Origin: DAOTZU01 sp034433995
GTDB taxonomy: Bacteria; Chloroflexota; Anaerolineae; UBA1429
Length of the DNA stretch: 35,805 nucleotides
Direction: 5' to 3'
Assembly: GCA_034433995.1 (NCBI GenBank)
Contig: DAOTZU010000008.1
Coordinates: 1-35,805, forward strand
Below are positions 1-7,843 of the stretch, in pieces (the stretch's first letter is position 1; each line of letters starts with the position of its first letter). The notes beneath the pieces were generated by a model. It was not told the origin of the DNA. It saw only the letters and a list, made by a program, of their open reading frames with translations, and made no database searches. The position numbers and the translations under genes are program-made.

Positions 1-491
1 AGGACAAAGAAGGTCAGGAGCGTATCCACCGTATAAAAGTGGGCCAGTTGGATGTGGAGCACCGTCGTAGAAAGCAAGGCGGCGCCCACAAGCCCCACCC
101 ACTCGTCGTAGAGCGCCCTCCCCAGGCGATAGAGGAGATAGACGCTGCCCACATCAAACAGCGCCGAGAGGGCGCGCCCCACCAGGTAACTGGAGTGCAA
201 CGAGGCCAAGTTGGGATCGAGCAGGCCCAAGAGGCTGGCCACCACGCGCAAAAGATACAGGGGCAGCGAGCCATAGGCGAAAAAGCCGGGGTTCCACGGG
301 CTCTGGGGCGAAAGAAGCAGCCCCCAATCTGGCGGCCAGGGGAAGGAGAGCCGGTCCACCGTAACCAGGATCTGGCGCTCGTCGGGGTGAAACAGGTAGC
401 CTTCATCCCAAGAGAGATGTTCCAGCCGCAAAAACAGCGCCAAGGCCAGGATGGGAAGCAACAACAGGGGGGCGAAACGTCGCCAGCGCAT
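1..491 (-). CDS. Glycosyltransferase family 39-type membrane protein (3' end cut off by window)
   Basis: The open frame runs from an ATG at 491 off the left edge, giving about 163 N-terminal residues. It opens with a membrane segment (PLLLLPILALALFLRL), followed by a WDEGYLFHPDERQ stretch with acidic residues in the first extracytoplasmic loop. Further hydrophobic segments follow, with FAYGSLPLYLLR and a VGRALSALFDVGSVYLLYRLG helix. This layout matches the PMT/ArnT-like (GT39) lipid-linked sugar transferases, in which the early Asp/Glu pair is catalytic. The gene starts 19 nt after the lepA stop, with only a weak GAGG ribosome site, so it is probably co-transcribed with lepA. The acceptor and sugar cannot be told from this fragment. 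Confidence 0.75.
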   Translation of the reverse strand, partial: MRWRRFAPLLLLPILALALFLRLEHLSWDEGYLFHPDERQILVTVDRLSFPWPPDWGLLLSPQSPWNPGFFAYGSLPLYLLRVVASLLGLLDPNLASLHSSYLVGRALSALFDVGSVYLLYRLGRALYDEWVGLVGAALLSTTVLHIQLAHFYTVDTLLTFFV

Positions 492-510
492 CGTCGCCTC
501 GCTCTTTAGG

Positions 511-2334
511 TCAACTGCCCAGCTTGAGCACGGCCATGAATGCCTCTTGGGGGATCTCCACCTTGCCCACCCGCTTCAGGCGGCGTTTACCCTCCTTTTG
601 TTTCTCCAGGAGTTTCCGCTTGCGGGTGATATCGCCGCCGTAACATTTGGCCAGCACATCCTTGCGCAACGCCGCCACCGAGGCGCGGGCAATCACCCGC
701 CCTCCCACCGCCGCCTGGATGGGCACGGTAAAGAGCTGCTGTGGGATGACCTCCTTGAGCTTGCGCACCATGGCCACGCCTTTTTCATAGGCCTTGTCGC
801 GATGGACGATGAGGGAGAGGGCATCCACCGGCTCCCCGTTGACCAGGATATCCATCTTGACCAAGTCCCCCGGCCGGTAGCTATGAAAAACATAGTCCAT
901 GGAGGCGTAACCGCGACTGCGCGACTTGAGCTGATCGTAGAAATCCACCAAAATCTCGGAGAGGGGGATGAGGTACTCCAAAGTCACCCGGCGCTGGTCC
1001 AGATACTCCATCTTTTGGAATTCGCCGCGGCGCGAGGTGGCCAGGTCCATCAGCGGCCCCACGTACTCTTTGGGGGTAAAGATGCTGATGTGCATCCAAG
1101 GCTCGTGGATCTCTTCGATCTCGGCGGGATCGGGGAAATCGGCGGGGTTATCAATGGTGAGCACGTCGCCGTTGCGTTTGAGAACCTGGTATTCCACGCT
1201 GGGGGCGGTGGCCAGGAGCTCCAGGCCGTATTCCCGCTCCAAGCGCTCCTGCACAATCTCCATGTGCAACAAGCCCAGAAAACCGCAGCGAAACCCCAGG
1301 TTGAGGGCCGCCGAGGATTCCGGCTCAAAGACCAGGGAGGCGTCGTTGAGCTGGAGCTTTTCCAGCGCCTCGCGTAGGGCGGTGTAATCCTCGTTCTCTA
1401 CCGGATAGAGGCCGGCAAAGACCATGGGCTTGGGCGGACGGAACCCCGGCAAAGGCTCCGCCGCCGGCTGAGATAGGCTGGTGAGGGTATCGCCCACGCG
1501 GCAATCGCGCAACGTCTTGAGCCCGGTGGCCACATAGCCCACCTCGCCGGCCCGCAGCTCCGCCACGGGCTGCATGTCCGGAGTAAAGATCCCCACCTCC
1601 AGCGGCTCCAAAGCCCGCTGGTTGGACATCAGCAGCGCAGGCTGTCCCGCCTTGATGCGCCCATCCACCATCCGCACATAGGCGATGACGCCTTTGTAGG
1701 TGTCATAGTGGGAATCAAAGATCAACGCGCGCAAAGGCTGTTCGGGGGAACCGGCCGGCGGGCGGATCCGCTGGATGATGGCCTCCAGCAAAGCGTCGAT
1801 CCCGATACCCTCCTTGGCCGAGACGCGCAACACCTCCTCGGCGGGGATGGCAAGCAGCTCCTCGATCTCTTGGGCCACCTCGTCGGGCCGCGCCGAGGGC
1901 AGGTCGATCTTGTTGACCACCGGCACGATATCCAGGTTGTGTTCCATGGCCAGGTACAGGTTGGCCAAGGTTTGGGCCTCAACCCCTTGGGTGGCATCCA
2001 CCACCAAGATGGCCCCCTCACAGGCTGAAAGGGCGTGGGAGACCTCGTAGGAGAAATCCACATGGCCGGGAGTATCGATGAGGTTCAGCTCGTAAGCACG
2101 GCCATCGGCGGCGGTGTAGGCCATGCGCACCGCCTTGGCCTTGATGGTGATCCCCTTCTCCCGCTCCAACTCCATGCGGTCCAACACCTGCTCCTCCATC
2201 TCACGCAGGGCGATGGTGCCGGTGCGCTCCAACAGGCGATCGGAGAGGGTGGATTTGCCATGGTCAATGTGGGCGATGATGCAAAAATTGCGGATGGCCG
2301 GATACGTTTGGGGATCCTGTAGCGTTTCGCTCAC
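511..2334 (-). CDS. lepA: Elongation factor 4 (LepA), back-translocating ribosomal GTPase
   Basis: This is a 607-residue translational GTPase of the usual LepA length. The GTP-binding motifs are all visible near the N-terminus: AHIDHGKSTL (G1), DTPGHVDF with the catalytic His (G3) and NKIDLPSA (G4). The EF-G-like domains II, III and V follow, and then the LepA-specific C-terminal domain ending in KVEIPQEAFMAVLKL. EF4 acts on stalled or mistranslocated ribosomes in the cytoplasm. The start is a GTG at 2334, which lies directly before the conserved RNFCIIAHIDHGKST; an AGGT about ten bases upstream is a modest ribosome site. It lies 28 nt downstream of the 2363-3028 gene and just ahead of the glycosyltransferase, so these three probably form one transcript. 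Confidence 0.98.
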   Translation of the reverse strand: MSETLQDPQTYPAIRNFCIIAHIDHGKSTLSDRLLERTGTIALREMEEQVLDRMELEREKGITIKAKAVRMAYTAADGRAYELNLIDTPGHVDFSYEVSHALSACEGAILVVDATQGVEAQTLANLYLAMEHNLDIVPVVNKIDLPSARPDEVAQEIEELLAIPAEEVLRVSAKEGIGIDALLEAIIQRIRPPAGSPEQPLRALIFDSHYDTYKGVIAYVRMVDGRIKAGQPALLMSNQRALEPLEVGIFTPDMQPVAELRAGEVGYVATGLKTLRDCRVGDTLTSLSQPAAEPLPGFRPPKPMVFAGLYPVENEDYTALREALEKLQLNDASLVFEPESSAALNLGFRCGFLGLLHMEIVQERLEREYGLELLATAPSVEYQVLKRNGDVLTIDNPADFPDPAEIEEIHEPWMHISIFTPKEYVGPLMDLATSRRGEFQKMEYLDQRRVTLEYLIPLSEILVDFYDQLKSRSRGYASMDYVFHSYRPGDLVKMDILVNGEPVDALSLIVHRDKAYEKGVAMVRKLKEVIPQQLFTVPIQAAVGGRVIARASVAALRKDVLAKCYGGDITRKRKLLEKQKEGKRRLKRVGKVEIPQEAFMAVLKLGS

Positions 2335-2362
2335 GTTCGCTTACCTGTAGGTCGAGACAAGG

Positions 2363-3028
2363 TCACAGATTGCACCCCCATAGGGCCGAACAGGCCTCCA
2401 GGCCGGCGGCCAGGAGGGTCAACTCGGGCGAGCGCACCTCAACATAGACGTAACGCGGCGGCTGGGCCTGACCATCCCAATAGCTATGGTAGTAACTGTT
2501 ATCGTAGAGGGCCGCGCAGGGCGTGGGCCAGGCCCGCGGATCCAACTCTGCGTTGCTAAAGAGCCGCCATTCGCCTTGATGGCGGAACAGATTGAGCACA
2601 TGCCCCCAATGATCCAGCGCCACCTGGCGCGGATCGTACATCACGGTGACGATATAATCTTGGTTCGGGTCATCACACAAGGGGCGCACGGCCCAGGCCG
2701 TCAGGTAGGCCAGGCCATCGCAATCATCCTCAAAGCGGCCCTTGTGGTTGAGCTGCCATTCGATATTCCCCGCCTTGGGCCAGATATCCAGCGCGCCGCC
2801 CAGAGGGTCGCTGGTCCAGCCGGTGTGTTGGGCCAGCCAATCGGCCAGCTCGGCCAAGGTCTGAGGTTGAAGCACCCGGATCTTGGAGAAAGCAAAGGGC
2901 AGCGCCAGGTTCACCGATTCTCGCGGGCGCCAAAGGTTCACCAACGCCGAGGCCAACGGCTTGCCGTAGCGGAACCAGCCGCGTAAAAAGGCCGCATATC
3001 CGCGCAAAAACCAGCTGGGCCGCGCCAT
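2363..3028 (-). CDS. Unknown protein with transglutaminase-like Cys-His-Asx arrangement
   Basis: I do not recognise this 221-residue protein by name. It has no signal peptide or clear membrane segment. The middle holds GRFEDDCDGLAYLTAWAV (Cys103), then DHWGHVLNLF (His143), then LFSNAELDP (Asn159/Asp163). That spacing and context resemble papain/transglutaminase-like proteins such as the bacterial transglutaminase-like cysteine proteinases. In those, a helix-starting Cys is preceded by acidic residues and followed by a strand carrying His and another carrying Asp or Asn. This assignment is an inference from motif order only. The gene is upstream of lepA by 28 nt and downstream of the AI-2E permease by 67 nt. 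A TATATACT stretch lies in that 67-nt gap, without a convincing -35. Confidence 0.6.
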   Translation of the reverse strand: MARPSWFLRGYAAFLRGWFRYGKPLASALVNLWRPRESVNLALPFAFSKIRVLQPQTLAELADWLAQHTGWTSDPLGGALDIWPKAGNIEWQLNHKGRFEDDCDGLAYLTAWAVRPLCDDPNQDYIVTVMYDPRQVALDHWGHVLNLFRHQGEWRLFSNAELDPRAWPTPCAALYDNSYYHSYWDGQAQPPRYVYVEVRSPELTLLAAGLEACSALWGCNL

Positions 3029-3095
3029 GGTATGTCTCCGCTAAACCGAGCGTGATTGCAGTATATATCAAGGAGCCGGAAACGGGAAACGGGCC

Positions 3096-4229
3096 TCAGA
3101 GGGTGTCGGCGCGCAAGTTCTCCAGAGCCATCTCGGGCGTTGCGCCGCGCTCGGTGGTGCGTAAGTAGAGATAGCGAAAGACATCCCGCAAGATGGCCGC
3201 CACCGGCACCGCAAGGAGCACGCCCCACAAGCCGGCGATCTCGCTGCCGATGACGACGATCACCATCACCAGCGCGGGATGAAAGCGCACCGCGTTGCCC
3301 GAGATGCGCGGCACCAAAAAGATATTCTCGATCTGCTGGATGGCAAAGAAACCGATGGCCACCCACAAGGCGGTGATGGGCCTCTTGAGCAGGGCGAGCA
3401 GGACGGCCGGGATGGCCCCCAGATAAGGCCCAAAGAAGGGGATGACCTCAAAGATGCCGGCAAAAGTGCCCAAAAGGATCGCCAAGTCCACTTTTAAAAT
3501 GAGCAGGACGATGGTGGCCATCACCCCCACCACCAAGCAGAGCAAAAGCTGGCCGCGGACATACGCGCTGAGCAGTTCATCCACAATAAACACAATGCAG
3601 CGCACGTCCTCGCGAGCCTTGTCCGGAATCAGGCTTTGTATCGCCCGCTTGGCCTTGGCCTCGTCGTTCAAGACATAGAACAGCCAAAAGGGCACGATGA
3701 TCATGCCGATGATAAAGCTGAGGGTTTGCGAGATGGTGCGAAAGGTCACTTCGAGGCCCTTTTGCAGGGCGTTGGTCAGCGTGGTCACCGCCCGGTCGAT
3801 GTTGGCGTTCACGGTCGTCTGGATCTCGGGCGGGATCTTGGCCAGAAGGTCCACGATATCTTGGGTCAGGTAGCTTTGGATGCGCACCCAGTAGTTGGGG
3901 GCCATCTGGATCAACGTCTTGGCCTGGGCCACCACCACGGGAACGAAGGAGGAGATGGTGCCGGCGATCAACGCCAAACCCAAGGCATAGACCACGATGA
4001 TGGCCAGCGGCCGCGAGATGCCCTTGCGCTGCATCGCTCGCGGCGCGTGATGATCCAAAAAATCCACCACCGGCAAGAGCAAATAGGCTACGATCAAACC
4101 GATGAAAAACGGTACCAGCGCAGCCCATGCGGCGATGAGAATCGCCAGGGTGAAGCAGATGGCCACCCCCACCAGAATGACCCGATACCGTTGTTTGGGT
4201 GAGGCAAACCACGATGGCATTCCGCTCAT
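3096..4229 (-). CDS. AI-2E family transporter (PerM/YdiK-like permease)
   Basis: This 377-residue integral membrane protein begins with two hydrophobic segments (VILVGVAICFTLAILIAAWAAL and VPFFIGLIVAYLLLPVV). A hydrophilic amphipathic region follows (about residues 100-160), then more membrane segments including the family-typical GTFAGIFEVIPFFGPYLGAIPAVLLALL and the IQQIENIFLVPRISG signature. These match the AI-2E transporter (formerly UPF0118) family, whose members move autoinducer-2, Na+/H+ or unknown substrates; the substrate here cannot be predicted. The ATG at 4229 overlaps the tlyA stop in an ATGA arrangement (4226-4229), so translation is probably coupled to tlyA. Confidence 0.93.
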   Translation of the reverse strand: MSGMPSWFASPKQRYRVILVGVAICFTLAILIAAWAALVPFFIGLIVAYLLLPVVDFLDHHAPRAMQRKGISRPLAIIVVYALGLALIAGTISSFVPVVVAQAKTLIQMAPNYWVRIQSYLTQDIVDLLAKIPPEIQTTVNANIDRAVTTLTNALQKGLEVTFRTISQTLSFIIGMIIVPFWLFYVLNDEAKAKRAIQSLIPDKAREDVRCIVFIVDELLSAYVRGQLLLCLVVGVMATIVLLILKVDLAILLGTFAGIFEVIPFFGPYLGAIPAVLLALLKRPITALWVAIGFFAIQQIENIFLVPRISGNAVRFHPALVMVIVVIGSEIAGLWGVLLAVPVAAILRDVFRYLYLRTTERGATPEMALENLRADTL

Positions 4230-5044
4230 ACTCCCTCATGCGCCGGTGGCGCCGGCGCGTGCTCGTCCTCCTGTAAAACCTCCTCGATGGCCTGTTCCAG
4301 CATCAAGGACGTCCCTTGGGCCTCGGCGCCCAGCCAGGCCAAGAATTCCACATTCCCCTTGGGCCCTTTGATGGGCGAGCGGGCAAGCCCGCGCACCTGC
4401 CAACCGTTCTCCTGCGCCCAGGTGAGCAGGTCCCGTAACACGGCGCGATGGACCGCCGGCGAGCGCACCACGCCGCCCTTGCCCACCTGTTCCCGGCCGG
4501 CCTCGAACTGGGGCTTGATCAGGGCGACCACCTGCCCCCCTTCGGCCAACCACCGCCGCACCTGGGGCAGCAGCAAACGCAAAGAGATAAAGGAGGCGTC
4601 AATGGTCACCAGGTGCACCGCCTCCGGCAGGCTCTCCAGATAGCGGGCGTTGGTGCGCTCCATAACCACTACCCGCGGGTCCTGGCGCAACCGCCAATCC
4701 AGTTGGCCGTAACCCACGTCAATGGCGTAAACCCGGGCCGCACCGTGTTGCAGCAGGCAATCGGTGAACCCGCCCGTGGAGGCGCCCACGTCGGCGGCGA
4801 CCCAGCCTGCCGGATCCAGCCCAAAGGCCCGCAGCGCGTGCTCCAATTTTAGCCCGCCGCGGCTCACATAGCGCAGCCCTTGGCGCACCTCCACCTGCGC
4901 CTCTTCCGCCACCGGGGCGGCGGCCTTATCCACCCGTTGCCCCTCCACCCAGACCTGCCCGGCCAGAATCAAGCTTTTGGCTTTCTCCCGGCTTTCCGCC
5001 AAGCCCCGCCGATAAAGCAACAGGTCAAGCCTGATGGCCTTCAT
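4226..5044 (-). CDS. tlyA: TlyA-family rRNA 2'-O-methyltransferase (S4 + FtsJ-like)
   Basis: The 272-residue protein starts with an S4 RNA-binding domain (RLDLLLYRRGLAESREKAKSLI, residues about 4-60). A Rossmann-type SAM-binding domain follows, with DVGASTGGFTDCLL as motif I and IDVGYGQLDW, then IDASFISL and LIKPQFE. This is the TlyA/hemolysin-A family, whose characterised members methylate 16S and 23S rRNA at cytidine 2'-OH. An in-frame ATG exists 12 codons upstream (5080). The start at 5044 is preferred because homologues begin with K-x-x-R-L-D-x-L-L, and because the promoter -35 box would lie inside the longer version. No ribosome site precedes 5044; the mRNA is probably leaderless. It is first in an operon with the AI-2E permease. 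Confidence 0.95.
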   Translation of the reverse strand: MKAIRLDLLLYRRGLAESREKAKSLILAGQVWVEGQRVDKAAAPVAEEAQVEVRQGLRYVSRGGLKLEHALRAFGLDPAGWVAADVGASTGGFTDCLLQHGAARVYAIDVGYGQLDWRLRQDPRVVVMERTNARYLESLPEAVHLVTIDASFISLRLLLPQVRRWLAEGGQVVALIKPQFEAGREQVGKGGVVRSPAVHRAVLRDLLTWAQENGWQVRGLARSPIKGPKGNVEFLAWLGAEAQGTSLMLEQAIEEVLQEDEHAPAPPAHEGV

Positions 5045-5051
5045 AGCGCAG

Positions 5052-5080
5052 AGAATAATGCGGCCGGGCACAACTGTCAA
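5052..5080 (-). promoter_or_regulatory. Sigma-70 promoter of tlyA, leaderless geometry
   Basis: Reading the minus strand, TTGACA (5080-5075) and TATTCT (5057-5052) are separated by exactly 17 bp. The next seven bases, CTGCGCT, lead straight into the tlyA ATG at 5044. Transcription from this promoter should therefore start at or next to the A of the ATG, leaving no ribosome-binding site. Confidence 0.75.
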
Positions 5081-5110
5081 ACAGCCGCTTTTGGCCCTGG
5101 GTCAGTTTTT

Positions 5111-5139
5111 TTGACATCCCCTCTTCCTTGGGCTATAAT
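5111..5139 (+). promoter_or_regulatory. Consensus sigma-70 promoter of secDF
   Basis: TTGACA (5111-5116) and TATAAT (5134-5139) are both perfect and 17 bp apart. The start site should be near 5146, giving a leader of about 110 nt before secD. It is back to back with the tlyA promoter; the two -35 boxes are 30 bp apart. Confidence 0.9.
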
Positions 5140-5197
5140 GGCCCAACAGTGGGGTTGGCTGATTGTCGCTCATTCCCCGGCTGAGCCCAGATCACGG

Positions 5198-5220
5198 CAC
5201 CCGCCAAGGGTGTTTTTTCT
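5198..5220 (+). promoter_or_regulatory. Hairpin plus T-run in the secD leader (possible attenuator)
   Basis: Within the secD 5' untranslated region, CACCC (5198-5202) pairs with GGGTG (5208-5212) around a five-base loop and is followed at once by six T (5213-5218), then CTTT. The stem is short, so termination would be weak. The placement in a 110-nt leader suggests an attenuator or pause site, but I see no anti-terminator partner. Confidence 0.35.
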
Positions 5221-5257
5221 TTGTCTGGTCCCCAAACTTGGCAAGGAGACGGACTCT

Positions 5258-6670
5258 ATGCAGCCACGAGATTATCGGTTGCTGGCTCTCATCGCCCTCA
5301 TCACCGCTTTGGCCGCTTGGGTCGCCTGGCCGGCCAACCCTGGCATCCATCTGAACCTCTTTGGGCGCAAGATCGAGCGCGAGATCCGCATTTTGCAGGG
5401 GCTTGATCTGCAAGGGGGAATGCAGGTCCTCTTGGAGGCCGACCTGCCCGCCGATCAGCCGGTGGATGCCGAGGCGATGCAGGCCGCCAAAGGGATCGTG
5501 GAGAACCGCGTCAACGGTCTGGGCGTGACGGAGCCGGTGGTGCAATCGGTGGGCAGCCGACGCATCCTGGTGGAATTGCCCGGCATCCAGGATCCCGAGG
5601 CGGCGGTGGCCACCTTGCGCCAGACGGGTTTGATGGAATGGGTGGATACCAACGGCGTCTATCTCGCCCCCGGCACGGTGATCAAGACCGATTTCGCCAC
5701 CTCCGCTGCATCCGGCGCCGCCATCACCCCCACGGCCACCCTCACCGCCACCGACGGCATCACCACCACAGCGCCGGTAACCCCCACCGAGAAGGTCTAT
5801 CACACGGTGCTGACAGGGCGTAGCCTGCGCCGCGCCACCGTCGAGTTCGACTCCAACGGCCTGCCCGTCATCGGCTTTGAGCTGGATAGCGAAGGGGCCA
5901 AGATCTTTGCCGAGTTCACCGCCAACAACATCGGCCGCTATCTGGCCATCGCCCTGGACAAGGTGATCATCTCCTGTCCGCGCATCAGCTCGGCCATCCC
6001 CGAAGGGCGCGGCCAGATCACCGGCCAATTCACCGTCGCAGAGGCCAAGGCCATGGTGCTGCAACTGCGCTATGGCTCGCTGCCCATCCCCTTGAAGGTG
6101 GTGGATACCCGGGCCGTCGGCCCCACCTTGGGCCAAGATTCGGTCAACAAGAGCGTGCGCGCGGGCACCATCGGCTTGGTGATCGTCCTGCTCTTTATGT
6201 TCATCTACTATCGCCTGCCCGGCTTTTTGGCGGATCTGGCCCTCATCATTTACGCCCTGCTCAACCTCACCCTGTTCAAACTGATCCCCGTCACCCTCAC
6301 CTTGCCGGGCATCGCCGGGTTCCTGCTCTCGGTGGGGATGGCGGTGGATGCCAACATCCTTATCTTTGAGCGCATGCGCGAGGAGTTGCGCCAAGGGCGC
6401 ACCCTGCAACGGGCCATTGATTCAGGCTTTCGCCGGGCGTGGACCTCGATCCTGGATTCCAACGTCTCCACCTGGATCATCTGCGCCATCCTGTGGGTTT
6501 TCGGCAATAGTTTCGGGGCTTCGATGGTCAAAGGATTCGCAGTGACGCTGGCTCTGGGTGTGGCGGTGAGCATGTTCACCGCCGTCACGGTGACGCGCAC
6601 CTTTGTGCGCACGGCGTTCGCCATCGGCGGCGAAAAGCTGGGCAAGATCAGATGGCTGCTGGGCATCTAG
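5258..6670 (+). CDS. secD: Protein translocase subunit SecD
   Basis: SecD forms a proton-driven membrane complex with SecF that helps pull exported proteins through SecYEG. The 470-residue protein has an N-terminal membrane segment (LLALIALITALAAWVAW), then GLDLQGGMQVLLEAD (residue about 49), the family signature. A large periplasmic P1 region is followed by five C-terminal membrane helices with GMAVDANILIFERMREELR. A Thr/Ala-rich low-complexity insertion lies in P1 at residues about 148-178. The ATG at 5258 is chosen for its AAGGAG nine bases upstream and because homologues start just before the first helix; the frame is open further upstream but across the promoter. secF follows 20 nt later. 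Confidence 0.97.
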   Translation: MQPRDYRLLALIALITALAAWVAWPANPGIHLNLFGRKIEREIRILQGLDLQGGMQVLLEADLPADQPVDAEAMQAAKGIVENRVNGLGVTEPVVQSVGSRRILVELPGIQDPEAAVATLRQTGLMEWVDTNGVYLAPGTVIKTDFATSAASGAAITPTATLTATDGITTTAPVTPTEKVYHTVLTGRSLRRATVEFDSNGLPVIGFELDSEGAKIFAEFTANNIGRYLAIALDKVIISCPRISSAIPEGRGQITGQFTVAEAKAMVLQLRYGSLPIPLKVVDTRAVGPTLGQDSVNKSVRAGTIGLVIVLLFMFIYYRLPGFLADLALIIYALLNLTLFKLIPVTLTLPGIAGFLLSVGMAVDANILIFERMREELRQGRTLQRAIDSGFRRAWTSILDSNVSTWIICAILWVFGNSFGASMVKGFAVTLALGVAVSMFTAVTVTRTFVRTAFAIGGEKLGKIRWLLGI

Positions 6671-6690
6671 TCCGGAACTGAGGAGGCAAG

Positions 6691-7629
6691 ATGTTCCATC
6701 TCGTGCAAAAGCGTGGTTGGTATTTCGCGATCTCGGCGGTCCTCCTCCTCATCGGCGCGGTGGCCATGATTTATTCCGCCATCGCCCTGGGCGAGCCCTT
6801 CCGCCTGAGCATCGATTTCACCGGCGGGTCGCTGCTAGAGTTGCGCTTTGAGCAGCCGGTGGACCTGGGGCGCGTGCGCGCCATCGTGGCCGATGTGGGC
6901 CTGGCCGAGGCTACAGTGCAGACCCTCAGCGGCGACCAGAACGTCATCGTGCGCTCCAAGCCCATGGAGGTTGCCACCAAAGAGGAGCTCAAAAAGCTCC
7001 TGGGAGAGGCCTTTGGCCAGCCCACCGAGCTGCGCTTCGAAAGCGTCGGCCCTACGGTGGGCCAGGAGACCACCCGGGCGGCGGGTTTGGCCATCTTGGC
7101 CAGCTCCATCATGATCTTGGCCTTTATCGCCCTCGCTTTTCGCAGCGTGCCCAACGCTTTCCGCTATGGCGTCTGCGCCATCGCCAAGATGCTCCACGAT
7201 GTCTTTTTGCTCCTGGGGCTGTTGAGCATCATGGGCCTCTTGGCCGGCTGGGAGGTGGATTCCCTCTCCCTCACCGCCGTGCTCACCGTGGTGGGCTTTT
7301 CCGTGCAGGATGTGATCGTCGTCTTTGACCGCATCCGCGAGAACATCAACCGGCGGCGCGGCGAGCCCTTTGAGACCATCGTCAACCGCAGCCTGCTGGA
7401 GACCCTCCACCGTTCCCTGGCCACCCAGCTCAATGCCATCTTTGTCATGATCTCCATCATCTTTTTCGGCGGCGTGACCATCCGCCAGTTCATGCTGATC
7501 ATGCTCATCGGCATGGTCACGGGCACCTACTCCTCCCTCTTTTTCGCCGTGCCCCTGTTGGTGGTGTGGGAGCGGGGCGAGCTGGGGCGCTTTTTCCGGC
7601 GTCTGGTGGGCAAGGGCGCCACGGCCTGA
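6691..7629 (+). CDS. secF: Protein translocase subunit SecF
   Basis: The 312-residue partner of SecD has an N-terminal membrane helix, then SIDFTGGSLLELRF, the SecF form of the D1 signature. A short periplasmic domain follows, then five helices carrying KMLHDVFLLLG, VVFDRIRENINRRRGE and NRSLLETLHRSLATQLNAIFVM. Length and motif order are standard. A GAGGAGG site stands ahead of the ATG at 6691. It is co-transcribed with secD, and a strong hairpin with a T-run (7657-7682) ends the transcript. Confidence 0.97.
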   Translation: MFHLVQKRGWYFAISAVLLLIGAVAMIYSAIALGEPFRLSIDFTGGSLLELRFEQPVDLGRVRAIVADVGLAEATVQTLSGDQNVIVRSKPMEVATKEELKKLLGEAFGQPTELRFESVGPTVGQETTRAAGLAILASSIMILAFIALAFRSVPNAFRYGVCAIAKMLHDVFLLLGLLSIMGLLAGWEVDSLSLTAVLTVVGFSVQDVIVVFDRIRENINRRRGEPFETIVNRSLLETLHRSLATQLNAIFVMISIIFFGGVTIRQFMLIMLIGMVTGTYSSLFFAVPLLVVWERGELGRFFRRLVGKGATA

Positions 7630-7656
7630 GGGAGCGAGCAGCTTGGCATACCATCA

Positions 7657-7682
7657 GGGGCCGAGGATCTCGGCCCCTTTTT
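7657..7682 (+). terminator. Rho-independent terminator after secF
   Basis: GGGGCCGAG (7657-7665) pairs perfectly with CTCGGCCCC (7669-7677) around the loop GAT, followed by TTTTT. It is 28 nt past the secF stop. Confidence 0.92.
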
Positions 7683-7824
7683 GTTCCTTTGTGCCCCAGG
7701 AGTTTTAAAAGGATACCGATTCCGCTACAGCGGATCGGCGCGGAGCAAAAAGCCATCCGTTCTATTATGTCCAGTTGGCATGGACGAAAACGGGGCTACT
7801 GACGGCCGATGGCCGACCGCTGCA

Positions 7825-7839
7825 AGCTCCAAAGGAGCT
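7825..7839 (+). promoter_or_regulatory. Hairpin sequestering the thiI ribosome-binding site
   Basis: AGCTCC (7825-7830) and GGAGCT (7834-7839) form a six-bp stem around AAA, and the right arm and loop contain the AAAGGAG ribosome site of thiI (ATG at 7844). Folding would mask the site. The 200 bp between secF and thiI otherwise hold only the secF terminator and no clear promoter; a TATTAT lies near 7764 without a good -35. Confidence 0.4.
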
Positions 7840-7843
7840 CACA

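Noticed and set aside
4880..5257. N-terminal extension of SecD
   Set aside because: It would start inside tlyA on the other strand and cross a perfect promoter; the ATG at 5258 has a good ribosome site and fits SecD homologues.
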